Positions 45,030 to 54,032 of a stretch of 64,000 nucleotides of DNA are shown here, piece by piece. A program made the translations under genes and the position numbers. The notes below the pieces were generated by a model. That model did no database searches. It was not told the DNA's origin and worked only from the letters and a program-made list of their open reading frames with translations. Location of the stretch: the NCBI GenBank assembly GCA_036489755.1, contig DASXFD010000093.1, positions 62,001-126,000 of the forward strand, in the 5' to 3' direction. The stretch's first letter is position 1; each line of letters starts with the position of its first letter. The DNA comes from JABFXX01 sp036489755. GTDB lineage: Bacteria > Myxococcota_A > Polyangia > Haliangiales > Haliangiaceae.

Positions 45030-46775
45030 GTGCGTCGCTTGTTCGTAGCCGGTGTCATCGCGAGCGCGAGCGTGCACGCGAGCCCGCAATCACTCGCGGG
45101 ATGGTCGCGCTACGAAGAGCTCTGCGCCGCGTGTCACGGGACAGATGGCGACGGCCGAGGTCCCGCCGCGCCGTTCTCGCGAAGCGAGCCGCGCGACTTC
45201 ACGCACGGCGCGTTCGCATGGCGCTCGACCCCGTTCGGCGCGCCGCCGACCGACGACGATCTGCGCGCGACGATCCGCTTCGGCGTGCCCGCGACGTCGA
45301 TGCCGGGATTTTCTGACACGCTCGATGCGGCGCAGGTCGACGAGCTCGTCGCGATCGTGCGCGCGTTCGCGCCGCCGTCGTCGCCGCAAAAACCGATCGT
45401 GCTCGGCCCACCGCCGGCCGCCGACCCCGCGCGCGGTGCGGCGCTGTGGACGCAGCTCGGCTGCGACAAGTGCCACGGCACGACCGCGCCCGACTTCGCC
45501 GTTACGCCGCAGCATCGCCCGCGCGCGCACGATTCGAGCGACGATCGCCGGCGCGCCGCCGCGTGGTCGATCGCGACGGGCATGACCGGCACCGCGATGC
45601 CCGGTTATGCGGGGCAGATCGCGAACGCAGATCTATGGGCGCTCGCCGATCGCGTCGTCGCGCTCGGCGCGAACGCGACCGTAAATCGCATGACGATGGG
45701 CCGAGCCAAGCTCGAGGTCGGCACGTGGCCGGGCGGCAATCGCGACGAAGCGAGCGTGTTCGGCGCGCCGATCGCGTCGCAAGGCGCAGCGCCGCCGAGC
45801 CTCGCCCCCGCCGAAGCATCGCTGTCGGAGCTGCAGTGCGCGCGGTGTCACGCGAAGCAAGCGCGCGAGTGGCAGCCGTCGCTGCACGCCGGCGCGACGT
45901 CGCCGGGCTTCGCGGCGCGCCTCGCGGACGGCGCCGACTCCGGCTCGTGCAAGCGCTGTCACGCCCCGCTCGCCGAGCAAGCGACCGACGCGGCGCTCTA
46001 TGCCGAAGGCGTGCAATGCGCGGGCTGTCACGTGCGCAACTGGACGCGCCGTGGGCCGCCGAACATCGCGCCGTCGCTCGCGCAGCTGCCGAGCTATCCG
46101 TTCACGCCGTCGCCGCTCTACGAGCGCGCCGACCTCTGCATGACGTGCCACCAGCTGCCGCCGAGCAGCGCGCTCGAAGGCAAGCCGCTGCTCAACACCT
46201 ATAAGGAGTGGCTCGAAGGGCCGTACATGCCGCGCGGCATCCAGTGCCAGAGCTGTCACATGCCGAACCGCGAGCACCAGTGGCTCGGCATCCACGATCC
46301 GACGACGTTTCGTCAGGGCATCCGGCTCACCGCCGATGCGCACCGCGCCGGCGACGCGATCGAGATCACCGCCGAGCTCGCGAACGTCGGCGCCGGGCAC
46401 GACTTGCCGACCACGCCGACGCCCGCCGTGTGGCTGCGGCTCGAGCTGCTCGATGGCACGCGCGTCGTCGGCAGCTTCGCGCAGCGCATCGGCCGCGACA
46501 TCTATTGGGACGGCGCGTGGCACGAGCGCTCCGACACGCGCATCCCGCCGGGCGAGTCGCTGCGCGTGACGCGGCAGTGGCAGCGCGTCCACGCGACCAC
46601 GGCGCGCGTGACAGTCGAGGTGCACCCCGACGACTACTACGAAAAGCTGTACGCGGCGCGCCTCGCAAGTCTGTCTGCCCCTTTGGCGCCCGCCCGTGCC
46701 TTATACGAAAGCGCGCTCCGCCGGGCGAACGGTTCGCACTACATGGCCGAGACGCGCGAGATCGCCCTCCCGTAG
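45030..46775 (+). CDS. Seven-heme c-type cytochrome, exported
   Basis: The 581-residue product has a signal peptide (RRLFVAGVIASASVHA-S) and seven CXXCH heme sites: CAACH, CDKCH, CARCH, CKRCH, CAGCH, CMTCH and CQSCH. The first two sit in separate monoheme cytochrome c folds (about 28-120 and 135-225). The last five cluster at about 270-415 in a cytochrome c554-like arrangement, followed by a beta domain. It probably carries electrons in the periplasm. The start is GTG. It is divergent from the KAS III gene. Confidence 0.88.
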   Translation: MRRLFVAGVIASASVHASPQSLAGWSRYEELCAACHGTDGDGRGPAAPFSRSEPRDFTHGAFAWRSTPFGAPPTDDDLRATIRFGVPATSMPGFSDTLDAAQVDELVAIVRAFAPPSSPQKPIVLGPPPAADPARGAALWTQLGCDKCHGTTAPDFAVTPQHRPRAHDSSDDRRRAAAWSIATGMTGTAMPGYAGQIANADLWALADRVVALGANATVNRMTMGRAKLEVGTWPGGNRDEASVFGAPIASQGAAPPSLAPAEASLSELQCARCHAKQAREWQPSLHAGATSPGFAARLADGADSGSCKRCHAPLAEQATDAALYAEGVQCAGCHVRNWTRRGPPNIAPSLAQLPSYPFTPSPLYERADLCMTCHQLPPSSALEGKPLLNTYKEWLEGPYMPRGIQCQSCHMPNREHQWLGIHDPTTFRQGIRLTADAHRAGDAIEITAELANVGAGHDLPTTPTPAVWLRLELLDGTRVVGSFAQRIGRDIYWDGAWHERSDTRIPPGESLRVTRQWQRVHATTARVTVEVHPDDYYEKLYAARLASLSAPLAPARALYESALRRANGSHYMAETREIALP

Positions 46776-46778
46776 AGT
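46773..46778 (+). promoter_or_regulatory. -10-like TAGAGT, leaderless-type
   Basis: TAGAGT overlaps the cytochrome stop codon (46773-46775) and lies six bases before the GTG of the phosphatase at 46785, with no ribosome site. Confidence 0.4.
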
Positions 46779-46784
46779 ACGGCC

Positions 46785-48461
46785 GTGCACCGCACCTTGT
46801 TCGTCTTGATGCTCGCCTCGTGCGCCTCGCACAACCCCGAGCACCACGACACGCCCGAAGAGACCGGCACGCGCCTCGTCGTGCTGGTCGTCGTCGATCA
46901 GTGGCCCGAGTGGTCGTTCGAGAAGAAGCAGTCGGAGTTTCATGCCGGCGGCTTCGATCGCCTGCTGTCGGAGGGTGAGTGGCACGTCGGGCATCACCCG
47001 TCGGCCGCGACGCTCACCGCGCCCGGCCACGCGCTGCTCGGAACCGGCGAGCCGACCGCCGGCACCGGCATCCTCGCGAACGAGTGGTGGCACCGCGATC
47101 TCGGCAAGCTCATGAGGTCGACCGAGGCGCTCGATGGCTCGGTGACGCCCGAATGGCTCGAAGCGCCCGCGATCGGCGACGCGATCGCCGCCGCGGGCAC
47201 CGGCGCGAAGTCGGTGTCGGTGTCGCTCAAAGATCGCGCGTCGGTGCTGCCGCTCGGGCGGCACGGCACTCCGATCTGGCTCGACGTCAAGTCGCACGCG
47301 TGGACGACGCTCGGCACGCCGCCCGCGTGGCTCGCCGATTGGAACCGCTCGCACCCGCCGGTGCCGAGCGGGCCGTGGACGCCGCTCGATGCGGCCAAGC
47401 TCGCCAAGATCTCGGGCGTCGCCGACGATCAGCCGGGCGAGGTCGGCGAGCACGGCTTCGGCAAGACGTTCCCGCACGATCCTGCGGCGACGAAAGATCC
47501 GGCCATGGCGATCTACGCGATGCCGGCCGGCAACGAAGCCGTGCTCGACACTGCGCTCGCCGCGATCAAGGGCGAGCAGCTCGGCCAGGATCGGTCGCCG
47601 GATCTGCTGGTGGTCAGCCTGTCGGCGCACGATTGGGTCGGCCACGGTTGGGGCCACGAGTCGTGGGAGATGTGGGATCTCGAGATGCGGCTCGACGATC
47701 AGATCGGCAAGTTCATGACGACGCTCGATCAGATCGTCGGCGCCGGCCGGTGGTCGATGATCGTGACCAGCGATCACGGCGCGAGCCCGCTGCCCGAGAC
47801 GCTGCGGGGCGGCCGCATCGATACCGAGCAGATCCGCGCGGCGGCGAACGCGGCGGCGTCGTCGGTGCTCGGCCCGGGCAACTGGATCGACGACGCGCAC
47901 TACCCGAACGTGTACTTCTCGAAGGCGATGCTCGCGCAGTCCAAAGGCGAGCTCGAGTCCGCAGCGCACCACGTGATCTTCGCGCTGCGCTCGTTCCCCG
48001 GCATCGAAGAGGTCGGCGCCGTCGCCGACGTCGCCGGCAATTGCGATCACCGCACCGGGCGCGCGCTCGCGCTGTGCCTGACGTTCGAGCCGAGTCGCTC
48101 CGGCGACGTCTACTACCTGCCCGCGAAGGGCTGGATCTTCCAGGACGCCAACGAGCCCGAGGCAACCGCGCACGGCTCGCTCCACGACTACGACCAGCTG
48201 GTGCCGGTGATCTTGATGGCGCCCGATCGCAAGTCTCACGAGCGCGAGCACGCGCCGGTCGCCGGCGAGATCGAGATGGTGAAGATCGCGCCGCTGCTCG
48301 CGCGCTGGCTCGGCGTCAATCCGCCGTCGACGTTGCCTCGTCCACCGCCGCCGGCGGATCAGCCTCCCCCGCCGGATCAGGGATCGGATCTGATGGGCTC
48401 GGGCTCTGGGTCGGGTCTGGGCTCGGGCTCGGCGGCGAATCCTGCGCAGCGTGCTCGGTGA
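46785..48461 (+). CDS. PafA-like alkaline phosphatase/phosphodiesterase lipoprotein
   Basis: The 558-residue product has a lipoprotein signal (MHRTLFVLMLASC). An alkaline phosphatase-superfamily domain follows: metal Asp in VVLVVVDQWPEW, nucleophile region AATLTAPGHALLGTGEPTA then GILANEWW, LSAHDWVGHGWGHES and IVTSDHGASP holding Asp/His ligands. This matches the PafA/Type I phosphodiesterase family, which releases phosphate from extracytoplasmic substrates. The C-terminal 50 residues are Pro/Gly/Ser-rich and overlap the next gene on the other strand by 146 bp. The start is GTG. Confidence 0.87.
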   Translation: MHRTLFVLMLASCASHNPEHHDTPEETGTRLVVLVVVDQWPEWSFEKKQSEFHAGGFDRLLSEGEWHVGHHPSAATLTAPGHALLGTGEPTAGTGILANEWWHRDLGKLMRSTEALDGSVTPEWLEAPAIGDAIAAAGTGAKSVSVSLKDRASVLPLGRHGTPIWLDVKSHAWTTLGTPPAWLADWNRSHPPVPSGPWTPLDAAKLAKISGVADDQPGEVGEHGFGKTFPHDPAATKDPAMAIYAMPAGNEAVLDTALAAIKGEQLGQDRSPDLLVVSLSAHDWVGHGWGHESWEMWDLEMRLDDQIGKFMTTLDQIVGAGRWSMIVTSDHGASPLPETLRGGRIDTEQIRAAANAAASSVLGPGNWIDDAHYPNVYFSKAMLAQSKGELESAAHHVIFALRSFPGIEEVGAVADVAGNCDHRTGRALALCLTFEPSRSGDVYYLPAKGWIFQDANEPEATAHGSLHDYDQLVPVILMAPDRKSHEREHAPVAGEIEMVKIAPLLARWLGVNPPSTLPRPPPPADQPPPPDQGSDLMGSGSGSGLGSGSAANPAQRAR

Positions 48462-50901
48462 ACGTGAACGTCTGCAACTCGGGGGACGCGGCGACCTCGA
48501 TCGGCTCGCAACCGTCATCGCAGACTTCGTAGCGACCGGGCGCCACGTGCTCGATCTTCGCGTGCATCACGTCGGAGCACTCGGCGTAGCCAATCCACCA
48601 CGAGTCGGCTGCCGCGCCCGGCGCCTTGAGCCCGACGCTGCCGCACTTGCCGCCGACGATCTCGATCTGGACGGTGATCAGGCTCGGCGGTCGCTCGAAC
48701 GTGATCGCCGTCGTGCGGTTCGCGTCGATGTGGAACGCGATCGGCGTGGTCACCAGATCCGAGTCGAGCTGCACGGTGTAGTCGCCGGTCGGCAGCTGCG
48801 CGAACGTGAACTCGTCGTCGTCGCTGAACATCATGAACGACGTCTCGTTCGCCACCGCGTACACGTGAACCCAGTAGTTGAGCCCGGGCTTGTTGTTGGT
48901 GATGGTGCCGGTGAGCGAGCCCGTCGCGGCGAGCACCAGCTCGACGTCGCGATCGAAGTCATCGGCGGTGAGCGGACGAGCCTGCGCGATGCCGTGCTCG
49001 GCGTCCGACGCCTGGATCGCGAGCTGGGTTTCGTCGTCCGGGATGCCCGAAACCTCGAAGTGCCCGGCGACATCGGTGCGCGCGCCGCGCGTGCCGACGG
49101 TCATCTCGTCGAGCGAGATGTCGCTCTCGATGTCGGAGCTCGCCTGGAGCACGACGACGGCGCCCTCGATCGGATTGCCCGACGCGTCGACCACGCGGCC
49201 GTGCACGGATTTGCCGGCCATCACCTCGATGTCGCCGAGATCGACATGCTGGCCGGCCGCGATCGTGACGTTCGGAATCTCCTTGCGGATGAAGCTCGGC
49301 CCGACGACCGTGACCGTCACGGTGCCCGGCCGCAGCTCGTCGCGAGTGAACTTGCCGTCGTCCGCGCGAACCGGATCGAGGGTGCTGTGGGTCACTTCGT
49401 CGTTGCCGATCGTGATGCTCACGCCGAAGTAATCGACGGGCTGGCCGCCCATCATCACGCGGCCCGCGATCGACGCGGCATCGGGAATCACGAGCTTGAC
49501 GTCGTGAGCGCCGGTCTTGACGAAGATGCCCGGCACGTCGGACGCCGACTCGGATTGGCGCATCGCCGTCAGCTCGTACTCGCCCGGCGCCATGCCCTTG
49601 AAGTCGAAGTGGCCGGTGTCGTCCGCGTGATCGAAGGTCGAGCTGATCGCCGACGACGCCGACACCGCCGCGTTGGGCACCGGGTCGCCGCTCGCGGTCG
49701 TCACGGTGCCCGAGATGCTCGACACGACCATCACGAGTCGAACTTCGAGGTGACCGGCGCGCGGCACCACGACGTTCTGGACCGGCGTGCCGAGCGTGTC
49801 GGTCTGCGCCTCGACGTTGGCCGGCCCGGGCTCGACGCCGGTCACGAGAAAGCGGCCGTGGTCGTCGGTATCGGCGCCGTTGTGGGCCGCGAGCACGTGC
49901 ACGTGGTCGAGCGGGTTGCCGGCCGCGTCGACGACGAGGCCGCCGATCGTCGCCCCGCGCTCGACGTGAACGACCAGATCGAGCTTCGGCGCGACGCCGT
50001 CGAACGGCACGAGCGGCTCGGAAACCGCGATGTGGAAGTCGCTCGTCGCCGAGATCGCCAGCTTGCCCGCGCCGAACCCGAGCAGTTGCCAGTGCCCTTG
50101 TGGATCGGTCGTCGTCAGATCGGTGAAGCCGTGCGCGGACGATGACACCGTGACCCGCGCGTCGGGCACCGGCTTGTCGTCCTGATCGATCACGATCCCG
50201 CCGATCGGCGCGGTCGGCTGCAGCACGACCTTCTGCTCGACCGTGCGGCGCGGATCGTCGCCGAGGTCGACGTGCACGTTCTCCGTCGCGTAGCCCGGCG
50301 CCGTGACTTCGATCGCATCGTTGCCGAAGTCCATCCCGCGGAACGACACCTTGCCCTCGCGGTCGGTGACCGCATCGTTGTGCTGGCGCGTCGACGCCTT
50401 CGCGCCGAGCACCGGCGTGCCGGCATGATCGCTCACGCGCAACACGAGCGTCGGACCGATGTGCATCACGAGCTTCATCGGGTCCGCGCCTTCGACGAGC
50501 GAGATCGAGTCTTCGCCGTACGCGGGAGCTTTGTCGGCGGTCACCTGGTAGTCGCCGGCCGCGAGGTCGTCGAACGCGAACGAGCCGTCGTCGCCGGACG
50601 TGACCGTGCGCTGCCGGTTGAGCGTGACCGTCGCGCCGGTGATCGGCCGCTCTCGGTCGTCGACGACCGTGCCGGCGAGCCGGAGATCGCCGGCGTTGAT
50701 GTCGATCTTGCGCACGCGCGCCATCGCGGCGCGCAGCATCACGAGATCGACGCGATCGCGCTCCGCACGCACGGCCACTCTCGAAGAGCGAGCGGCGGTC
50801 GCGACCGGCGCCGGCGTTGACTTAGCCGCGTGGCCGCCGCAGCACGAGTGCAGATAGATCGCGACCGCAACCCCCACGAGCGCGAGCAGTCGACCACGCA
50901 T
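48316..50901 (-). CDS. Multi-repeat carboxypeptidase-regulatory-like surface protein
   Basis: The 861-residue product begins MRGRLLALVGVAVAIYLHSC, a lipoprotein-like signal (the Cys at 20 could be the lipid site). At least seven carboxypeptidase-regulatory/CNA-B-type beta-sandwiches follow in tandem, each starting like GTVVDDRERPITGATVTLNR, GIVIDQDDKPVPDARVTVSS, GLVVDAAGNPLDHVHVLAAH or GRVVDASGNPIEGAVVVLQA. It is probably a long rod-like adhesin. The C-terminal tail is Pro/Ser/Asp-rich and overlaps the phosphatase gene end. Confidence 0.85.
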   Translation of the reverse strand: MRGRLLALVGVAVAIYLHSCCGGHAAKSTPAPVATAARSSRVAVRAERDRVDLVMLRAAMARVRKIDINAGDLRLAGTVVDDRERPITGATVTLNRQRTVTSGDDGSFAFDDLAAGDYQVTADKAPAYGEDSISLVEGADPMKLVMHIGPTLVLRVSDHAGTPVLGAKASTRQHNDAVTDREGKVSFRGMDFGNDAIEVTAPGYATENVHVDLGDDPRRTVEQKVVLQPTAPIGGIVIDQDDKPVPDARVTVSSSAHGFTDLTTTDPQGHWQLLGFGAGKLAISATSDFHIAVSEPLVPFDGVAPKLDLVVHVERGATIGGLVVDAAGNPLDHVHVLAAHNGADTDDHGRFLVTGVEPGPANVEAQTDTLGTPVQNVVVPRAGHLEVRLVMVVSSISGTVTTASGDPVPNAAVSASSAISSTFDHADDTGHFDFKGMAPGEYELTAMRQSESASDVPGIFVKTGAHDVKLVIPDAASIAGRVMMGGQPVDYFGVSITIGNDEVTHSTLDPVRADDGKFTRDELRPGTVTVTVVGPSFIRKEIPNVTIAAGQHVDLGDIEVMAGKSVHGRVVDASGNPIEGAVVVLQASSDIESDISLDEMTVGTRGARTDVAGHFEVSGIPDDETQLAIQASDAEHGIAQARPLTADDFDRDVELVLAATGSLTGTITNNKPGLNYWVHVYAVANETSFMMFSDDDEFTFAQLPTGDYTVQLDSDLVTTPIAFHIDANRTTAITFERPPSLITVQIEIVGGKCGSVGLKAPGAAADSWWIGYAECSDVMHAKIEHVAPGRYEVCDDGCEPIEVAASPELQTFTFTEHAAQDSPPSPSPDPTQSPSPSDPIPDPAGEADPPAAVDEATSTAD

Positions 50902-50945
50902 GTCTTCTAGAGACGTATGACCGCGAGAATTTGCACACGGTTTCG
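50902..50945. other. Short intergenic region
   Basis: These 44 bp between two leftward genes show no hairpin with a T-run, so the genes may be co-transcribed. Confidence 0.4.
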
Positions 50946-52460
50946 CTAAACCTCGTGTGGCATAGCTCGGCGCGGTGCTCTGAAATAGCGCAGCGGCGAA
51001 TACGGGCTGAAGTTCGATACCCGCGACGTGTACAGGTCGGCGTAATCGTTGACCTGCTCGCCGAATCGCGAGTTCTCGTTGCCCTCGCGCAGACAGCTGC
51101 CCCAATGTGGGTTGTAGGCGTGATCGATGCGCGACTCGAGCGAATCGACCTCGGCATCCATGAGGTTTGCGCGCTCGCGCAGCGCGTCGAGGTTGGCACG
51201 CGCCGCGCGCCGCTCTTCTTCGAGTCGTACGTGCATGGCAGCGGCAACCGTCGGGTCGTCGAGCAGGCGCTGGATCTTCTTGAGCCGGAGCGTCTGGTAG
51301 TCGATCTCCGACTCGAGGTTGCGATGCCGGCGATCGAGCAGCTCGAGATCTTGGATCTGCGCTTCGAGCCGTTCGCCCACCGACATCTCGCGCTCGAGCT
51401 CCTGCAGCACCATCGCGGTGCGCCACATATAGCCTTTGCGCAACCGCAGGATGTCGCCGTAGATGTGATCGCCGATGTAGAGGACCTGCTCGCCCTTGAT
51501 GCCGGTCATCTGCTCGAACGCGACGACGTTGCCACCCTGGTAGACCTTGTCGCGCGACAGGTGCTTGACCTCGACCGGCGGCGCGACTTCCTTGCACGTC
51601 GCCGGATCGATCTGCACGAACGGCCGCAGCTCGTTGAAGAACGCCGGCTTCGCGCCGCCGACCACGACGATGTCGAAGTAGTTGCGCCACGACGGGTACG
51701 CCTTGCGCTCGCCGTCGAGCAAGAACTTCATGACGACATCGGTGTAGTCGTAGAGCGAGTTGGTGAGCAGGAACAGCTTCTTGCCCGAGCTGCGGAACTT
51801 GTGCAGCGTCTCGCCGAGCAGCGGATCCTTGACGATGTACGCGCCGAGGTCGGCCTTGATGACGCTCTTGAGCGTGTCGTCGCGGTGCGCCTCGTCGATC
51901 GCGGTGCGAATGTTGCTGAACAGCTTGTCGTAGTCGCAGCTGCCGCCGCGGCGATCGGCCCACTCGACGAGCGTCGAGTACATGACCGCCTCGGGCAGAC
52001 CGAACAGCGTGTCGATCCACTCGAAGCGGTCGCTCGACAGGTTGATCTTCTCTTTGCGGTACGTCGCCTTGCGCTGGTCGTGATCGAGCTCGCGCATGCC
52101 GTGGTAGCAGCGCCCCACGTGCGCGTGGCGGTCGAGCTTGAACACGTTGCCGAGCTGGCGATCGACCATGACGCCGCGGATCGCCCACCGCGGGTCGTAG
52201 ACCAGCGCTTTGATCTCCTCCGGATAGCCGTGCTTCGCGACCAGCTTGTCGAGCGTGAGCTGGATCGAGAGCTGCTCGAGCCGGTCCTGGTGGTACAGGG
52301 CCAGCGTGTAGTCCATGTCGAACCCGATCATCTCGATCGAATCCATGCGTAAGTTCCGGTTGCAGAACACCCGGTTTTTGCGTGCGACGTCGATCTCGGT
52401 GGGCGTGTCTCCGATCAAGGAGCTCAGGGCCGGATCGAGATCGTGCCCAGCGGCGACCAT
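50946..52460 (-). CDS. HAD-superfamily purine 5'-nucleotidase (IMP/GMP type)
   Basis: The protein is about 504 residues and belongs to the HAD-IG/cytosolic 5'-nucleotidase II family. Motif I is MIGFDMDYTLALY, motif II KLFLLTNSLYDY, and the last motif is VLYIGDHIYGDILR. A coiled C-terminal region (DLELLDRRHRNLESEIDYQT) follows. It dephosphorylates purine monophosphates and is divergent from hpt, which does the reverse salvage step. I chose the ATG at 52460 because TATAAT lies nine bases before it. ATGs at 52478 and 52487 are alternatives. Confidence 0.9.
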   Translation of the reverse strand: MVAAGHDLDPALSSLIGDTPTEIDVARKNRVFCNRNLRMDSIEMIGFDMDYTLALYHQDRLEQLSIQLTLDKLVAKHGYPEEIKALVYDPRWAIRGVMVDRQLGNVFKLDRHAHVGRCYHGMRELDHDQRKATYRKEKINLSSDRFEWIDTLFGLPEAVMYSTLVEWADRRGGSCDYDKLFSNIRTAIDEAHRDDTLKSVIKADLGAYIVKDPLLGETLHKFRSSGKKLFLLTNSLYDYTDVVMKFLLDGERKAYPSWRNYFDIVVVGGAKPAFFNELRPFVQIDPATCKEVAPPVEVKHLSRDKVYQGGNVVAFEQMTGIKGEQVLYIGDHIYGDILRLRKGYMWRTAMVLQELEREMSVGERLEAQIQDLELLDRRHRNLESEIDYQTLRLKKIQRLLDDPTVAAAMHVRLEEERRAARANLDALRERANLMDAEVDSLESRIDHAYNPHWGSCLREGNENSRFGEQVNDYADLYTSRVSNFSPYSPLRYFRAPRRAMPHEV

Positions 52461-52468
52461 CTCTCCAC

Positions 52469-52477
52469 TATTATACA
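52469..52477. promoter_or_regulatory. Bidirectional promoter core of the nucleotidase/hpt pair
   Basis: The AT-rich core holds TATAAT on the minus strand (52475-52470), nine bases before the nucleotidase ATG at 52460. On the plus strand, TATTAT (52469) and TATACA (52472) occur, the latter eight bases before the hpt ATG at 52486. Neither gene has a ribosome site, so both messages look leaderless or nearly so. Confidence 0.6.
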
Positions 52478-52485
52478 TTCCGTTC

Positions 52486-53037
52486 ATGGCCACGTCCCCT
52501 CCTGCCTGGAATCGCGACCCCGAACCATTTGCCGAGCTCATCTCGGCGGAGGCCATCGCCGCCCGTGTCGCCGAGCTGGGTGCGCAGATCACCGCGGATT
52601 ACCGCGACAAGCAAGACGTGGTGGTCATCGGTGTGCTCAAGGGCTCGGTCATCTTCTTGGCCGACCTCGTGCGTCACATCGGGCTGGCGATTCGCATCGA
52701 GTTCATCGGCATCTCGTCCTACGGCGACGCGACCGTGTCGTCGGGCGTCGTGCAGATCACGCAGGACGTGTCGCGGCCCGTCGAAGGCAAGCACGTGATC
52801 GTGGTCGAAGACATCGTCGATACCGGCCACACCGTGCACTACCTGCTCGAAAACCTCGCGACACGTCGCCCCGCGAGCATCCGGCTCGCTTCGCTGCTAC
52901 ATAAGCCAGAGCGCCAGGAACGCGCCGTGAAGATCGACTACCTCGGCTTCACGATCCCGAACAAGTTCGTCGTCGGCTACGGCCTCGACATCGCGCAGCA
53001 GTACCGCAACCTCCCGTTCATCGGCCACGTCGTTTGA
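52486..53037 (+). CDS. hpt: Hypoxanthine phosphoribosyltransferase
   Basis: The 183-residue enzyme has the PRPP motif VIVVEDIVDTGHTVHYLL and early VVVIGVLKGSVIFLADLVRH and IEFIGISSYGD segments. The ending FVVGYGLDIAQQYRNLPFIG is typical of HGPRT. It transfers phosphoribose from PRPP to hypoxanthine and guanine in purine salvage. The stop overlaps the diguanylate cyclase gene by 4 bp (TTGA). It begins a long run of overlapping genes. Confidence 0.95.
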   Translation: MATSPPAWNRDPEPFAELISAEAIAARVAELGAQITADYRDKQDVVVIGVLKGSVIFLADLVRHIGLAIRIEFIGISSYGDATVSSGVVQITQDVSRPVEGKHVIVVEDIVDTGHTVHYLLENLATRRPASIRLASLLHKPERQERAVKIDYLGFTIPNKFVVGYGLDIAQQYRNLPFIGHVV

Positions 53038-54032
53038 AACCAGAGCAACTCGCCAAGCTGCCGGCCGTGCTGTTCGAGATCGGCAAGCTCGTCGGCTCGG
53101 ACCTCGATCCGGGGATCCTGCTGTCGCGGATCGCGGAGCTGATCTGTCAGATGGTCGGCGCGAAGGCGTGCTCGGTCATGCTGCTCGACGCCGACCGCCG
53201 CCGCTTGCTCGCGAAGGCCGCCTACGGCCTCCGCACCGAGCGCATGCACACGCTGTCGTTCGCCGTCGGCGAGGGCGTGGCCGGCTGGGTCGTCGAGCGC
53301 GGCGAATCCGCGCTGATCGGCGACGTCATGACCGACCCGCGCTTCAAGGTGCTCGTCGGCAACCAGACGCCGATCGCGTCGATGCTGTGCGTGCCGCTGC
53401 TCGCGCGCGGCGAGCGCGTCGGCGTGGTCACCGCGACCTCCGAGGCGGCGAACGCGTTCCATCCCGACGATCTCGAGATCGTGCGCTTCATCTCGACGAC
53501 GATCGCGCTCGACATCGAGAACGTGCGCCTGCATCGCGTCGCCGTGACCGATCCGCTCACCGGCGCGTTCAACCGCGAGTTTCTGATGACGCGGCTGCCC
53601 GCCGAGATCGACGCCGCGATCGAGCGCGATCGCCCGCTGTCGGTCGCCCTCGTCGACGTCGATCACTTCAAGGACGTCAACGACCAGCACGGCCACGGCG
53701 TCGGCGACGTCGTGCTCGCCGAGATCGCGCGCCGATTGCGCGGCGCGATCCGCGGCGGCGACTTGCTCGTGCGCTACGGCGGCGAGGAGTTCCTCGCGGT
53801 ACTACCGAAAGCCGATGCCGGCCGCGCGTGGGAGGTCGGCGAGCGCATGCGCCAGCGCGTCGCCGAGCGCGCGTTCGACGTCGGCGACGGGCTCGCGCTG
53901 TTGCTCCGCATTTCCGTCGGCATCGCGCAATGGCGAGCCGGCGAGACCATGCCCGATCTGATCGAGCGCGCCGACGATGCGATGTACGGCGCCAAGCAGC
54001 GCGGCCGCAACCGCGTCGAGGTTGCGCCGTGA
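53034..54032 (+). CDS. GAF-GGDEF diguanylate cyclase
   Basis: The 332-residue protein has a GAF sensor domain at about 22-160 and a GGDEF domain at about 165-332. The catalytic GGEEF motif (RYGGEEF) is intact, DVDHFKDVNDQHGHGVGD holds a metal Asp, and an RxxD inhibitory site (RGGD) lies five residues upstream. It should make cyclic di-GMP and be feedback-inhibited. The TTG start overlaps the hpt stop. The ligand of the GAF domain is unknown. Confidence 0.94.
   Translation: MKPEQLAKLPAVLFEIGKLVGSDLDPGILLSRIAELICQMVGAKACSVMLLDADRRRLLAKAAYGLRTERMHTLSFAVGEGVAGWVVERGESALIGDVMTDPRFKVLVGNQTPIASMLCVPLLARGERVGVVTATSEAANAFHPDDLEIVRFISTTIALDIENVRLHRVAVTDPLTGAFNREFLMTRLPAEIDAAIERDRPLSVALVDVDHFKDVNDQHGHGVGDVVLAEIARRLRGAIRGGDLLVRYGGEEFLAVLPKADAGRAWEVGERMRQRVAERAFDVGDGLALLLRISVGIAQWRAGETMPDLIERADDAMYGAKQRGRNRVEVAP

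Noticed and set aside
50902..52188. N-terminal extension of the carboxypeptidase-regulatory-like protein
   Set aside because: The upstream part is antisense-shifted reading of the nucleotidase gene. The signal peptide at 50901 marks the real start.
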